Assembly: GCF_007970805.1 (NCBI RefSeq)
Contig: NZ_CP042433.1
Location: forward strand, 3,534,001-3,598,000
Length of the DNA: 64,000 bases
Reading direction: 5' to 3'
Source: Flavisolibacter ginsenosidimutans
GTDB taxonomy: Bacteria > Bacteroidota > Bacteroidia > Chitinophagales > Chitinophagaceae
Positions 37,701 to 46,260 of this stretch are shown here, piece by piece. The number at the start of each line of letters is the position of its first letter. Within the stretch, counting starts at the first letter, position 1. Below the pieces are notes generated by a model, which saw only the letters and a list, made by a program, of their open reading frames with translations, was not told where the DNA came from and did not search any database. A program made the position numbers and the translations under genes.

Positions 37701-37718
37701 TCTGAAGAAATTCTGAAG
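37701..37718 (+). promoter_or_regulatory. TCTGAAG direct repeat, 11-bp spacing
   Basis: Two identical TCTGAAG cores start at 37701 and 37712, exactly 11 bases apart, about 75 bases upstream of the YncE-like start codon. This is the layout bound by OmpR-type regulators. The same pair with the same spacing occurs upstream of the PepSY-like gene. Confidence 0.55.
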
Positions 37719-37792
37719 AAAATAAATTCGTTTTCGTTAACGGGAAAGGCTAAGTTAGTGCTCGCTTTTCATCGTCACCTCAATCATCTTCC

Positions 37793-38785
37793 ATGAAAAA
37801 AATCATTCTGTTTTTTGGTACCGCCATCTGCTTGCAGGCCAACGCACAAACTGGTTACAAAGTTGTAAAGACCTTTCACATTCAAAGCCCCGGCGGCTGG
37901 GATTACATTTCGGTAAACAACGGAAAGGTTTACGCTTCGCACGGCACACAGGTAAATATTTTGGATGAAGCAACAGGTGATTCAGCGGGGTTTGTTCCCA
38001 ACACTGCCGGCGTACACGGCATTGCGTTTGATAACGAATTGAACAGGGGCTATACCAGCAACGGGCGAAGCAACAACGTAACGGTGTTTGATTTAAAAAC
38101 GTTACAACTCGTTACACAAATAGCCACCGGCGAAGGACCCGATGCCATCATGTTTGAACCGCATACGCAAACCGTCATTACCTGCAACGGCCGCGCCAAA
38201 AATCTTTCGGTAATTGATCCGAAAACAAATGCGGTGGTGGCAACGATTGATGTGGGCGGGAGACCTGAAGAAGCAGCATCCGATGGCAAAGGGAAACTCT
38301 TCGTAAACCTCGAAGACAAAAGCGAAATCGCCGTAGTGGATTTAAAAACGCATTCGGTTCTCAATCATTGGAAATTGACGCCCGGCGAAGGTCCAACGGG
38401 GCTTGCTTACGACGCAGCATCGAACCGCTTGTTTGCGGGCTGCGATAAATTGTTGGTGGTGATGAATGCCACTGACGGAGCCATTGTTGACAAAATAAAA
38501 ATTGGCGACGGCTGCGACGGCGTAGCCTTTGACGCAAAACAAAAACTGATATTTACATCAAACGGTGAAGGCACGTTAAGTGTGATTAAAGAAGCCTCGG
38601 CAAACCAGTTTACGCTCTTGGGAAATTATCCAACAAAAAGAGGTGCAAGAACCATCGCCCTTGATCAAGCCAACGGAAATATTTTTCTGCCCACGGCTGA
38701 TTTTGATACAGCGCAAACAAGCAACGGAAGGCCGCGAATGATTCCGGGAACGTTTCAAGTATTGGTTGTTCAGGCTTCTAAATAA
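37793..38785 (+). CDS. YncE-like YVTN beta-propeller protein
   Basis: A 330-residue secreted or periplasmic seven-bladed propeller. After a signal peptide (MKKIILFFGTAICLQANAQ) the blades repeat the V-x-D-x-x-T-x-x-V-x-x-I-x-x-G pattern, as in VIDPKTNAVVATIDVGGRPE and VFDLKTLQLVTQIATGEGPD. YncE-type propellers bind DNA or act in metal and envelope homeostasis in some bacteria; here no function can be assigned. The direct repeat upstream suggests control by an OmpR-type regulator. Confidence 0.9.
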   Translation: MKKIILFFGTAICLQANAQTGYKVVKTFHIQSPGGWDYISVNNGKVYASHGTQVNILDEATGDSAGFVPNTAGVHGIAFDNELNRGYTSNGRSNNVTVFDLKTLQLVTQIATGEGPDAIMFEPHTQTVITCNGRAKNLSVIDPKTNAVVATIDVGGRPEEAASDGKGKLFVNLEDKSEIAVVDLKTHSVLNHWKLTPGEGPTGLAYDAASNRLFAGCDKLLVVMNATDGAIVDKIKIGDGCDGVAFDAKQKLIFTSNGEGTLSVIKEASANQFTLLGNYPTKRGARTIALDQANGNIFLPTADFDTAQTSNGRPRMIPGTFQVLVVQASK

Positions 38786-38831
38786 CCGACCCCGTGTTCG
38801 CATTTCACCGGTTAAATCAATTAGCCTAAAG

Positions 38832-38939
38832 CGCCGTAGGCACTGAATCTCGGTAGAAAACATGTCGCATTAATTCCGGCTCCTACGGAGCCGTTTTCAT
38901 TGTGCGATTTTTTGCTACCAAGATTTAACACCTACGGCG
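38832..38939. repeat. Palindromic intergenic element with CGGCTCC-TAC-GGAGCCG core
   Basis: The outer 25-base arms (38832-38856 and 38915-38939) pair imperfectly over about 20 of 25 positions; both contain a CCTACGGCG-type end. Between them CGGCTCC/GGAGCCG forms a perfect 7-bp hairpin with loop TAC. It sits between two convergent genes. I recall the same pattern as repeated intergenic sequence in other Bacteroidota. It could serve as a bidirectional terminator. Confidence 0.65.
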
Positions 38940-38976
38940 TTGACTTAGTGCAAACACTTTCTTCACGAGCTTATTT

Positions 38977-41900
38977 TTACCTGTTCGCTTCAATCTTTCT
39001 TCTTCTGTAAATGATGCGCAGCATCGATGGCAACACAATGAGCAAAAGCGGAAGTGCTGTAAGGAAACCGCCAATGACCGATATGGCAAGCGGCTGGTGT
39101 AATTCCGCACCGGTTCCGATCCCCAATGCCAACGGCATCAACGCAATGATAGCGCCGAGAGCCGTCATCAGTTTTGGACGCAAGCGGGTAGAGATGGCAA
39201 AAACAACCGAATCATCAACGCTGCCGCTTTGTTGCAACGTATCCCTGAATTGCAAAAACGTAAAGATGGCATTCTCACCAATGATGCCCACGATCATAAT
39301 TAAGCCAGTGTAACTGCCAACGTTTAACGGTGTGTTGGTTAAAAACAATGCAAGGTAACTTCCCGAAATGCCCAACACGGCAAGCAATAAAATCAATATT
39401 GCAACAAAGAAATCTTTGAACAAAAACAGGATTACGCCGAATACCAACAGGCTTGATGTAATCAAGATGAGCAACAACTCGTGAAAGGATTGTTGCTGCT
39501 GTGCGTAAGCGCCGCCGTACTCGATGTGATAGCCTTGCGGCAACACAACCCGCGTGGAAACGTTGCGTTGAATCTCTTTCATCGTACTGCCAAGATCACG
39601 GTTCTCCAAACGTCCTGTAACAACGCCCATCGCCTGCAGGTTTTCGCGTTGTATTTCTGCATCGCCCGGGTTGACTTCCACCGAAGCCAAAGAAGTTATT
39701 GGCATCAACCGTCCGGACGGCGTAAAAATTTGCAGGTGCTTTATCCCTTCCACGCTTTGTGCCGATGTGCCGGGATAAACGATGCGCACCGTGGAAAGTT
39801 GTTGCTTTTCCAAAATAGTTCCCACCTGCGTGCCCTGCAAGCCAAGCTGCACCTGCGTTTGCAGGGCCTGTGGCGTTAAGCCGTATTGTGCCAATGCCGC
39901 ATAGTTGGGCAAAATGGTAACAGAAGGACCAGAGATAACGATACCGTTGAACATATCAGCCGTTCCTTCAACCTTTGAAACAATGTCGCTTACTTGTTGC
40001 GAATACGCTTGTAAGCGTGCAACGTTGTCGCCGTAAATTTTTATTTCGATGGGTTGCACCGATTCCATCAAATCGCCCAGCATGTCGTTGATCACCTGGC
40101 CAAAGTCAATGGTAAGCGCCGGTTGGCTACTGGAAATTTGTTTGCGCAGGTCGGCAATCACGTCTTCGGTGGAACGCTTGCGGTTCTTTTTTAGTTGAAT
40201 CAGGTAATCGCCGCGATTGGGTTCGGTAATAAAAAAACCCATCTGCGTTCCGGTGCGACGCGAATAAGCCTGCACTTCGGGAACTTTGTTGATGATGGTT
40301 TCAACGTGATGTAAGATGCGGTCTGTTTCTTCAAGCGACGTGCCCGGCGGCGAATTGTAATCAAGCACAATGCTGCCTTCGTCCATCTCCGGCAAAAAAC
40401 CCGTTTTCAACAACGGAAGCACAAGCCAAATGGAAACCGCCAACGCTGCTACAATTACAAAACTCACATACGGTTTGTGAATAAAGAAGGCAACCCATTT
40501 CTGCTTCTTCACCTCATGCGGTTTCTCTTCTTTTTTTGCTTTTGTTGAATCCGGCTTTTCTCTTGTCAGCAAAAGATAAATCACCGGCAGGCAAATCCAC
40601 GTTACAAAAAACGAACAGATCAAGGTAATGATCATGGTGTTGGTCATTACCTTAAAATATTCTCCCGCCACACCGCTCATGATTTCAAACGGAATAAAAA
40701 TAACAATGGTACTGAGCGAAGAGCCGATCATGGCCGGAAACAAATAATGAATGGCTTTTTGCACCACAACCGTTGACGGCTCATCGGGATGTTCTTCGTG
40801 CGAACGGTGAATTTGCTCTACCACCACGATGGCGTCGTCAATGATCAAACCAATGGCGGCAGCGATGGCGCCAAGCGTCATGATGTTGAGCGTATAGCCT
40901 ACGGCATAAATTGCGATAAGCGTTAAACAAATTGTAACCGGAATGGTGATTAGAATGGTGGCACTGGCTTTTAACGAACGAAGAAAAATAATGGCAACAA
41001 CAATGGCCAACACCAAACCAATCCACAAACTGTCCGTTACACTTCTAACGGAATCGTGCACAAAATCGGCTTGCACGTAATACGGCCTGATGCTAACGCC
41101 GCTTGGAAGAATGCGCTTCAGTTCTTCCAGCTTTTTTGTCACCGCCTCGGACAAGGAAATAAGATTAGCGTTCGGTTGCTTTACAATTGCCACCAGAATG
41201 CCCGCCCTTCCGTTGGCGTTGATTTTCGTGTATTCAACGCCTTCGTTGATTTTCGCATCGGCAATGTCTTTTAGCTGCACAATGCGCCGGCCGTCGTTTG
41301 AAACAACCAGGTTTTGCAAGTCTTCCAGTGAATGAACGGTGGCGTCGGTAACGGTTAAATACAATTGCCGGTAATCGGACAAATACCCATTGGCCTGGAT
41401 GAAATTTGTTTGCGAGAGTGCGGTTGACAATTTATCCGGCGTGATGCCCAGCGTACTCATTTTCTGCGCATCCAGCGTGAGCCAGTATTCTTTTTGCTTG
41501 CCGCCAATGATGCGCACTTCGGCCACACCCGGCACTTGTGAAAGAAAGGGCTTGACGGTGTAAAGCGCCAACTGCTTCATGTCAACCGGCGTGCGGCTTT
41601 GGCTATTTGTCTCCAGCGTATAACCAATCACCGGAAGGATGGACGGATTCATTTTTTCCACCGTAATGTTTACGTCGGGCGGAAGGCTGTTGCGGATTTG
41701 CGCAATGCGGCTTTCAATGCGTTGCTGGCTCAGGTCAACGTTTGCGTCCCAGTTCATGAAGGCCGAAATTTCGCAGCTGCCGCGGCTTGTGGTGCTGCGC
41801 ACGTCCGCTAAATCGGGCACTTGCTTGATTGCGTTTTCCAGCGGCTGCGTAACCGTAACCATCATCTTGTTCACGGGTTGCAAGCCCGCATCGGCAATGA

Positions 41901-42033
41901 CTTTTATTTTAGGAAAAGTGATCTCGGGGAAAAGAGAAGTTTGCAATTTGGTGTACACGTACACGCCGCCCATGATGATGAGCGCAATGAGTACCGAGAG
42001 CGGATTTTTGTACGTGATAAAAAAGTTTCTCAT
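38977..42033 (-). CDS. RND efflux transporter permease
   Basis: A 1018-residue inner-membrane RND pump (AcrB/CzcA superfamily). It begins MRNFFITYKNPLSVLIALII; the helix-4 motif AIGLIIDDAIVVVEQIHRSH contains the paired Asp that relay protons. Two large periplasmic loops and 12 helices are present, with GLIMIVGIIGENAIFTFLQF late in the protein. It forms a tripartite system with the adaptor (four-base overlap) and TolC-like gene upstream. Substrate class (heavy metal versus drug) is not clear, but the sequence lies nearer the CusA/CzcA branch. Confidence 0.94.
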   Translation of the reverse strand: MRNFFITYKNPLSVLIALIIMGGVYVYTKLQTSLFPEITFPKIKVIADAGLQPVNKMMVTVTQPLENAIKQVPDLADVRSTTSRGSCEISAFMNWDANVDLSQQRIESRIAQIRNSLPPDVNITVEKMNPSILPVIGYTLETNSQSRTPVDMKQLALYTVKPFLSQVPGVAEVRIIGGKQKEYWLTLDAQKMSTLGITPDKLSTALSQTNFIQANGYLSDYRQLYLTVTDATVHSLEDLQNLVVSNDGRRIVQLKDIADAKINEGVEYTKINANGRAGILVAIVKQPNANLISLSEAVTKKLEELKRILPSGVSIRPYYVQADFVHDSVRSVTDSLWIGLVLAIVVAIIFLRSLKASATILITIPVTICLTLIAIYAVGYTLNIMTLGAIAAAIGLIIDDAIVVVEQIHRSHEEHPDEPSTVVVQKAIHYLFPAMIGSSLSTIVIFIPFEIMSGVAGEYFKVMTNTMIITLICSFFVTWICLPVIYLLLTREKPDSTKAKKEEKPHEVKKQKWVAFFIHKPYVSFVIVAALAVSIWLVLPLLKTGFLPEMDEGSIVLDYNSPPGTSLEETDRILHHVETIINKVPEVQAYSRRTGTQMGFFITEPNRGDYLIQLKKNRKRSTEDVIADLRKQISSSQPALTIDFGQVINDMLGDLMESVQPIEIKIYGDNVARLQAYSQQVSDIVSKVEGTADMFNGIVISGPSVTILPNYAALAQYGLTPQALQTQVQLGLQGTQVGTILEKQQLSTVRIVYPGTSAQSVEGIKHLQIFTPSGRLMPITSLASVEVNPGDAEIQRENLQAMGVVTGRLENRDLGSTMKEIQRNVSTRVVLPQGYHIEYGGAYAQQQQSFHELLLILITSSLLVFGVILFLFKDFFVAILILLLAVLGISGSYLALFLTNTPLNVGSYTGLIMIVGIIGENAIFTFLQFRDTLQQSGSVDDSVVFAISTRLRPKLMTALGAIIALMPLALGIGTGAELHQPLAISVIGGFLTALPLLLIVLPSMLRIIYRRRKIEANR

Positions 42034-42965
42034 TCCTCTCCTTTCATGATTTTTACCTTGGCCGTATCGGACAGGCCGTAATTGCCGGTAAGCAGAATTT
42101 TATCCGTTGCCGCAAACTGCGGACGAAGAATTTCCACGCGGTCTTTTGTCTCGAGGCCTTTCATGACGGGCACTTTCACGGCCGTTACCGAATCAATCAT
42201 TTTCATCACCCAAAAATTTGCTTGCGATTCATCGGTGAGCACGGCACCTTTTGGAAGAGAACTTGCGTTGGACCGTTGTGATTTTACAATGCGCACTTTG
42301 GCAATGAGATTTTGCGGAATTGTTTTCGATGAAGCCACTCTTATCAACACGTTCTGCGTTTGCGAAACCGAATCAACGTTCGGAAGAATGTTGGCAACAA
42401 CGCCGTTTACATGCGAACCGTCGGGCAAATCAATTTGCAGCGTTTTGCCAGGGTTCACATAAGGCCGCAATTCGTACGGGAGATTGAGAATAAAGCCGAA
42501 GCTTTTTGCATCGGCCAATACCGCGAGTTGTTCACCGTCCTGCACGTAATCGCCCACCTGGTGGTTGAGGCTTTGAATGTAACCGCTGGCCGCCGCATTG
42601 ATGTTGATGATGCCTGAAAAATGAAACGAAGGATCGAGGTTGTTAATGGTGTTGCCCAATGCATGCGCTTCTTTTGTTTGCAGCGTGAAAGCGGTTTGAC
42701 CTGCGTGCACCATCTGCCCAAGCTTTACGTTTACCGAACGCAAATAACCGTTAGCGGATGCTTTGATGAAATTGCTTTGTTGATAAGAAGACGTTGCGTT
42801 CAGTTCAACGGAATCGTTCAGCGAAGCCGTTTCAATGTTTGTTACCGTCACAGGCGTTCGCACTTCATCAGGCGCAACCGTTTCTTCCTCTGCGGCTTTC
42901 TCTTTGTGCTTGCAGGCAAAAGCAAACAGCAAAAGAAAAAAAGAAAAGACGTGCATTCTTTGCAT
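42030..42965 (-). CDS. RND efflux periplasmic adaptor lipoprotein
   Basis: A 311-residue membrane-fusion protein starting MQRMHVFSFFLLLFAFAC, a lipoprotein signal with lipobox FAFAC. The biotinyl-lipoyl hybrid halves are visible (SANGYLRSVNVKLGQMVHAG and AASGYIQSLNHQVGDYVQDG), followed by a beta-barrel domain. It links the inner-membrane pump with the TolC channel. It overlaps the pump gene by four bases. ATG at 42965 is preferred over one ten codons upstream. Confidence 0.92.
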   Translation of the reverse strand: MQRMHVFSFFLLLFAFACKHKEKAAEEETVAPDEVRTPVTVTNIETASLNDSVELNATSSYQQSNFIKASANGYLRSVNVKLGQMVHAGQTAFTLQTKEAHALGNTINNLDPSFHFSGIININAAASGYIQSLNHQVGDYVQDGEQLAVLADAKSFGFILNLPYELRPYVNPGKTLQIDLPDGSHVNGVVANILPNVDSVSQTQNVLIRVASSKTIPQNLIAKVRIVKSQRSNASSLPKGAVLTDESQANFWVMKMIDSVTAVKVPVMKGLETKDRVEILRPQFAATDKILLTGNYGLSDTAKVKIMKGEE

Positions 42966-42982
42966 GGTCACTCGTTTATTTG

Positions 42983-44215
42983 TTAACGGTTCCAATAATT
43001 TATTTCGTTCACGATGCGCAAACGGCTGATGTTGTTCAGCGTGGCTAAGTTTTGTGCGTTCAAATAATTGTTGATGGCGATGACGTAATCACGCATCGTG
43101 ATGTCGCCGGTTTGCAAGAGCTTATTGTTAGCAACGATCAGCGTGTGGGAATACTCAATTTGCCTGGCTATTTTTTCCACCAGCAAATTGATGCCGTTGA
43201 GTTGCTGCCGCAGTTGCGCCACCTGTTGATGGTATTGGTTCAAAAAATATTGTTTGTTTGTCTGCCTTGTACGTTCGCGAATGTCCACCTGCGCCAGCTT
43301 TAATCCTTTTTGATGCCCGTCGTAAATGGGAATGACCAGGCTAAGGCCCGCACTAAAACCAAAGTTTTTGTACGGCGCTTCCTGCAGGCTGGAGTTGTAG
43401 CCGCCGTCCGCATAGGCGCCTACTCTTGGCTTGTATTGATAATTGATGATCTCTTTTTCAGCCGCGAGCCGAAGGCTGTCTGTCGTAAAGCGGCGAAGAA
43501 TAACGGAGGCCGAAAGATCTGCCTGCAGCACTTCCTGCAAGTCGGGTTTTTGCAATTGTTGAACGGTCGTGTCAACAATTCCGGCGAGATAATTCAGCGT
43601 AAGATAATCGGCCGCGTATTGATTTTGCGCCTGCAAATACGCAAGCTCCTGCTGCTGCATTGTGACGTAAAAATTCAGGTAATCGGTTTGCTTGAATACG
43701 CTTTGCTCCGCCAGTTTTTTCAGCATCACTTCTTCGCCCTTCATTAAATCAAAAACTTCTTTGGTAAAGGCTGCTGCAAGGCCATCGCCGTAAGCGGTGA
43801 TGTATTGATCGGTGATGGTGCGCACGAGGTCGCGTTGCGAAAGCTGAATGGTATCGAGCAAAGCCCTTCGCTGCAAATCGAGTGTGCGCAACTGCGCGGC
43901 AAGATTGTTGGCCGTGATGAAATTTCTATTGGCCTGAAAGATGGCCGAAACGTTGGCGTAATTAGTAATGGCTGGATCGTAACCCCAGCCTTTTATGTTT
44001 GGCGCAATGCTGTTGGTGCTCAAAAAATTTACCTGCGTTCTTAATGAGGAACGCAACAACTGGCTGTCGATGCGGCTGATTAAAATTTGGTTCTGGTAGT
44101 CTTTAAGAACGGGGCTGTTTTGCGCCGCCTGCTGCAGAAAAAAATCAAGGGTACGGATTTGCGCGGCGCACAGGAGTGTATTCAACAAGAGTACAACGCT
44201 AACGAGATATTTCAT
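42983..44215 (-). CDS. TolC family outer membrane efflux protein
   Basis: A 410-residue outer-membrane factor with a signal peptide (MKYLVSVVLLLNTLLCAAQ). Long helical segments in two repeats (QLSQRDLVRTITDQYITAYG and QVDIRERTRQTNKQYFLNQY) are typical of TolC channels. It is the third component of the RND system encoded by the next two genes on the same strand, 17 bases away. ATG at 44215 is preferred because the longer frame precedes the signal peptide. Confidence 0.92.
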   Translation of the reverse strand: MKYLVSVVLLLNTLLCAAQIRTLDFFLQQAAQNSPVLKDYQNQILISRIDSQLLRSSLRTQVNFLSTNSIAPNIKGWGYDPAITNYANVSAIFQANRNFITANNLAAQLRTLDLQRRALLDTIQLSQRDLVRTITDQYITAYGDGLAAAFTKEVFDLMKGEEVMLKKLAEQSVFKQTDYLNFYVTMQQQELAYLQAQNQYAADYLTLNYLAGIVDTTVQQLQKPDLQEVLQADLSASVILRRFTTDSLRLAAEKEIINYQYKPRVGAYADGGYNSSLQEAPYKNFGFSAGLSLVIPIYDGHQKGLKLAQVDIRERTRQTNKQYFLNQYHQQVAQLRQQLNGINLLVEKIARQIEYSHTLIVANNKLLQTGDITMRDYVIAINNYLNAQNLATLNNISRLRIVNEINYWNR

Positions 44216-44255
44216 CCTGCCTTGTGGTTTTAAAGAGGATTGCCGGCTTCTGCAA

Positions 44256-44696
44256 TCAGTCTTTTTCTTTTTTCTCTTTTGGCTTTTCGATGCGGGTTCC
44301 GTTGGCGTCAAACAAAATGTCTTTGCCCTGCACGTTCACTTCATAATTGATCGCACCGTTTGCCTTCGCAATTTTTGCGACCTCTTTGATCTTCCCCCCT
44401 TTTTCGTGTTGTGTCACGTAATTTTTTGCACCGGCCGGGAGTTCGTTAAAGGTAACGGGAGATTCGGTTTCAAGAATTGTTCCCCGCTTGTCAATCACGC
44501 AAGACATGGTCTTTCCGCCTTCCTTAAAATTGGCCTCATAATTCGCGTCTTCCCATTCCCATGTGGCGGCGGTGTTTGGATGCGCTTTTGCGAAGCCTTC
44601 TTTTACGGCTTGCGGCACTTTTGTTGACGCAAGCTTTTGCGAAAAGGCCGTTGTGCAAGCGGACGATACAACGAAGACAAAAAATATTCTTTTCAT
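44256..44696 (-). CDS. PepSY-like periplasmic protein
   Basis: A 146-residue exported protein with signal peptide MKRIFFVFVVSSACTTAFS. The mature part is two PepSY-like (BLIP-like fold) repeats: VPQAVKEGFAKAHPNTAATW with EWEDANYEANFKEGGKTMSC, and NEVLPAG-like LPAGAKNYVTQHEKGGKIKE with INYEVNVQGKDILFD. Such proteins are common next to two-component systems and metal efflux genes in Bacteroidota, perhaps as sensors or inhibitors. It heads the RND operon and has two TCTGAAG elements upstream. Confidence 0.87.
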   Translation of the reverse strand: MKRIFFVFVVSSACTTAFSQKLASTKVPQAVKEGFAKAHPNTAATWEWEDANYEANFKEGGKTMSCVIDKRGTILETESPVTFNELPAGAKNYVTQHEKGGKIKEVAKIAKANGAINYEVNVQGKDILFDANGTRIEKPKEKKEKD

Positions 44697-44763
44697 ACTA
44701 AACAATTTTGAAGACAAACCTATCGGGCAAATCTGTCAAAAAACTGAAGGAAGAATTTCCACA

Positions 44764-44781
44764 CTTCAGAATCGCTTCAGA
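44764..44781 (-). promoter_or_regulatory. TCTGAAG direct repeat upstream of the PepSY/RND operon
   Basis: On the minus strand two identical TCTGAAG cores lie exactly 11 bases apart, about 70-85 bases upstream of the PepSY-like start. Spacing, core and distance match the pair at 37701. A partial third CTGAAG lies at 44744. Confidence 0.55.
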
Positions 44782-44944
44782 ATTGAAAGCGCCTTGTTTT
44801 TCTTGTATCGTTTTCAATTTGGCAAACCGGTGTTTCGTCGTTCGGATACGCCTGGGGCGTGTCTCTACAAAAGACAAGGCTGCTAATTGAAACGGCCTTC
44901 TTTCTTCCCGGAAAAGCAAGGCACGTTTTTCATTGCGTTGCAAG

Positions 44945-45643
44945 ATGAATCACTCACCGATGGCAAGCAAAGAAAAGATAGCGCAAAACACCAAGAGCCT
45001 TTCGATACGCCTTTTGTTTGTTGCCGGCATTTTTTTGCTGGCCTTGGCCGTGTTTGCGTTTATTGCCGATGAAATGGTTTTGGAAAATGAAAATTATTTA
45101 GACCAGGTTGTGTTTGCCCATCTCAAAGAATTGACCAATCCATTTATGACGAAATTGATGGTGGCGGTTACGTTTTTTGGTTCGTCTTATTTTTTGTTTC
45201 CGGCTTATATCCTTCTCATTCTTTATTTTCTTTTCCTGAAAAAGAACAAGCAGCTTTCCTGGAACATTGCCGCAGTTGGTATTACCAGCACCGTTATTTT
45301 ATTTTCGCTAAAAGCCATCTTTCACCGCCACCGGCCGCTTGATCCGCTGGTGCAAAATGTAAACGGATTTAGTTTTCCAAGCGGGCATTCCTTTTCTTCT
45401 TTTACCTTTTTCGGTTTGCTCATTTACATTCTCTGGCACTACCCAATGAGCGCCGCACTCCGATGGACATTGACGATCTTTTTTTTCTTCTTTGCCTGTG
45501 CCATTGCCTTTAGCCGTGTTTACCTGCATGTGCATTATGCCAGCGACGTAATTGCAGGCTTTTGCCTTTGTCTTGTTTGGCTTGGCCTTTCGTTTTGGCT
45601 GCTGGAAAAACTGGGACGTACGGCTTTTAAAAAGACGAACTAA
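44945..45643 (+). CDS. PAP2 family phosphatase
   Basis: A 232-residue membrane phosphatase of the PAP2 superfamily with about six TM helices. The three active-site motifs are visible: KAIFHRHRPL (K-x6-R-P), FPSGHSFSS (P-S-G-H) and SRVYLHVHYASD (S-R-x5-H-x3-D). Enzymes of this type dephosphorylate undecaprenyl pyrophosphate, phosphatidic acid or lipid A; the exact substrate is unknown. ATG at 44945 is chosen; a second ATG 15 bases later is possible. Confidence 0.93.
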   Translation: MNHSPMASKEKIAQNTKSLSIRLLFVAGIFLLALAVFAFIADEMVLENENYLDQVVFAHLKELTNPFMTKLMVAVTFFGSSYFLFPAYILLILYFLFLKKNKQLSWNIAAVGITSTVILFSLKAIFHRHRPLDPLVQNVNGFSFPSGHSFSSFTFFGLLIYILWHYPMSAALRWTLTIFFFFFACAIAFSRVYLHVHYASDVIAGFCLCLVWLGLSFWLLEKLGRTAFKKTN

Positions 45644-45798
45644 AAATTTGCAAGTGTCATTTTTTTCTCTCCCTTGCCTTGAAAGCCGTGAAAACAAAAG
45701 GCAAAATGGCGCAGTTAAACGGAAGAAAACAGCGGGCAAACGAAGGAGGTTTGTATGATTGGATTTAATATTCCCTAACTTGAGAATTGAGTAAAGAA

Positions 45799-45832
45799 AA
45801 AAGAACGCTCACTTTATCGTGAACGTTCTTTT
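45799..45832. terminator. Bidirectional hairpin terminator
   Basis: Arms of 14 bp (AAAAGAACGCTCAC and GTGAACGTTCTTTT, one mismatch) with loop TTTATC. It lies between the convergent PAP2 and cupin genes, with A-rich sequence on the left and TTTT on the right, and can serve both. Confidence 0.8.
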
Positions 45833-45840
45833 GCTAAAGC

Positions 45841-46242
45841 TTATTTGGGACCGTTGTATTCTTCGTCCCTTACTTTTTCCATCCACTCCACAACTTTGCC
45901 GTTCAGGTTTTCTTGTATCGCAATGTGCGACATGCCGTTTGTGGCCGTAGCGCCGTGCCAATGCTTCTCGTTTGGCGCGAACCAAACAACATCGCCGGGC
46001 TGTACTTCTTCCACCCGCTCACCTTCTTTCTGAACCCAACCGCGACCCGATAGGATGATTAATGTTTGACCAAGCGGATGCGTATGCCAGGCCGTTCTTG
46101 CAGCCGGTTCAAACGTAACCGTAGCGGCGCCGCTTCGTCTTGCTTCGTTCGGGTCAAACAAAGGATCTACCCGCACGGCGCCGGTAAACCAATCTTCGGG
46201 TCCTTTGGCCGAAGGCCGTGAAGCGTTTCTTGTTATTGTCAT
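45841..46242 (-). CDS. Cupin domain protein
   Basis: A 133-residue single cupin barrel without signal peptide. Metal-binding cupin motif 1 is TAWHTHPLGQTLIILSG (the G-x5-H-x-H-x3-4-E-type block with the Glu replaced by Gln/Thr), and motif 2 is PGDVVWFAPNEKHWHG. The C-terminus WMEKVRDEEYNG is shared with the exported cupin encoded at 48.9 kb, so the two are paralogues. It lies 18 bases downstream of the alcohol dehydrogenase gene. Function uncertain. Confidence 0.9.
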   Translation of the reverse strand: MTITRNASRPSAKGPEDWFTGAVRVDPLFDPNEARRSGAATVTFEPAARTAWHTHPLGQTLIILSGRGWVQKEGERVEEVQPGDVVWFAPNEKHWHGATATNGMSHIAIQENLNGKVVEWMEKVRDEEYNGPK

Positions 46243-46260
46243 TGTTGATCTTTTGCCTGT

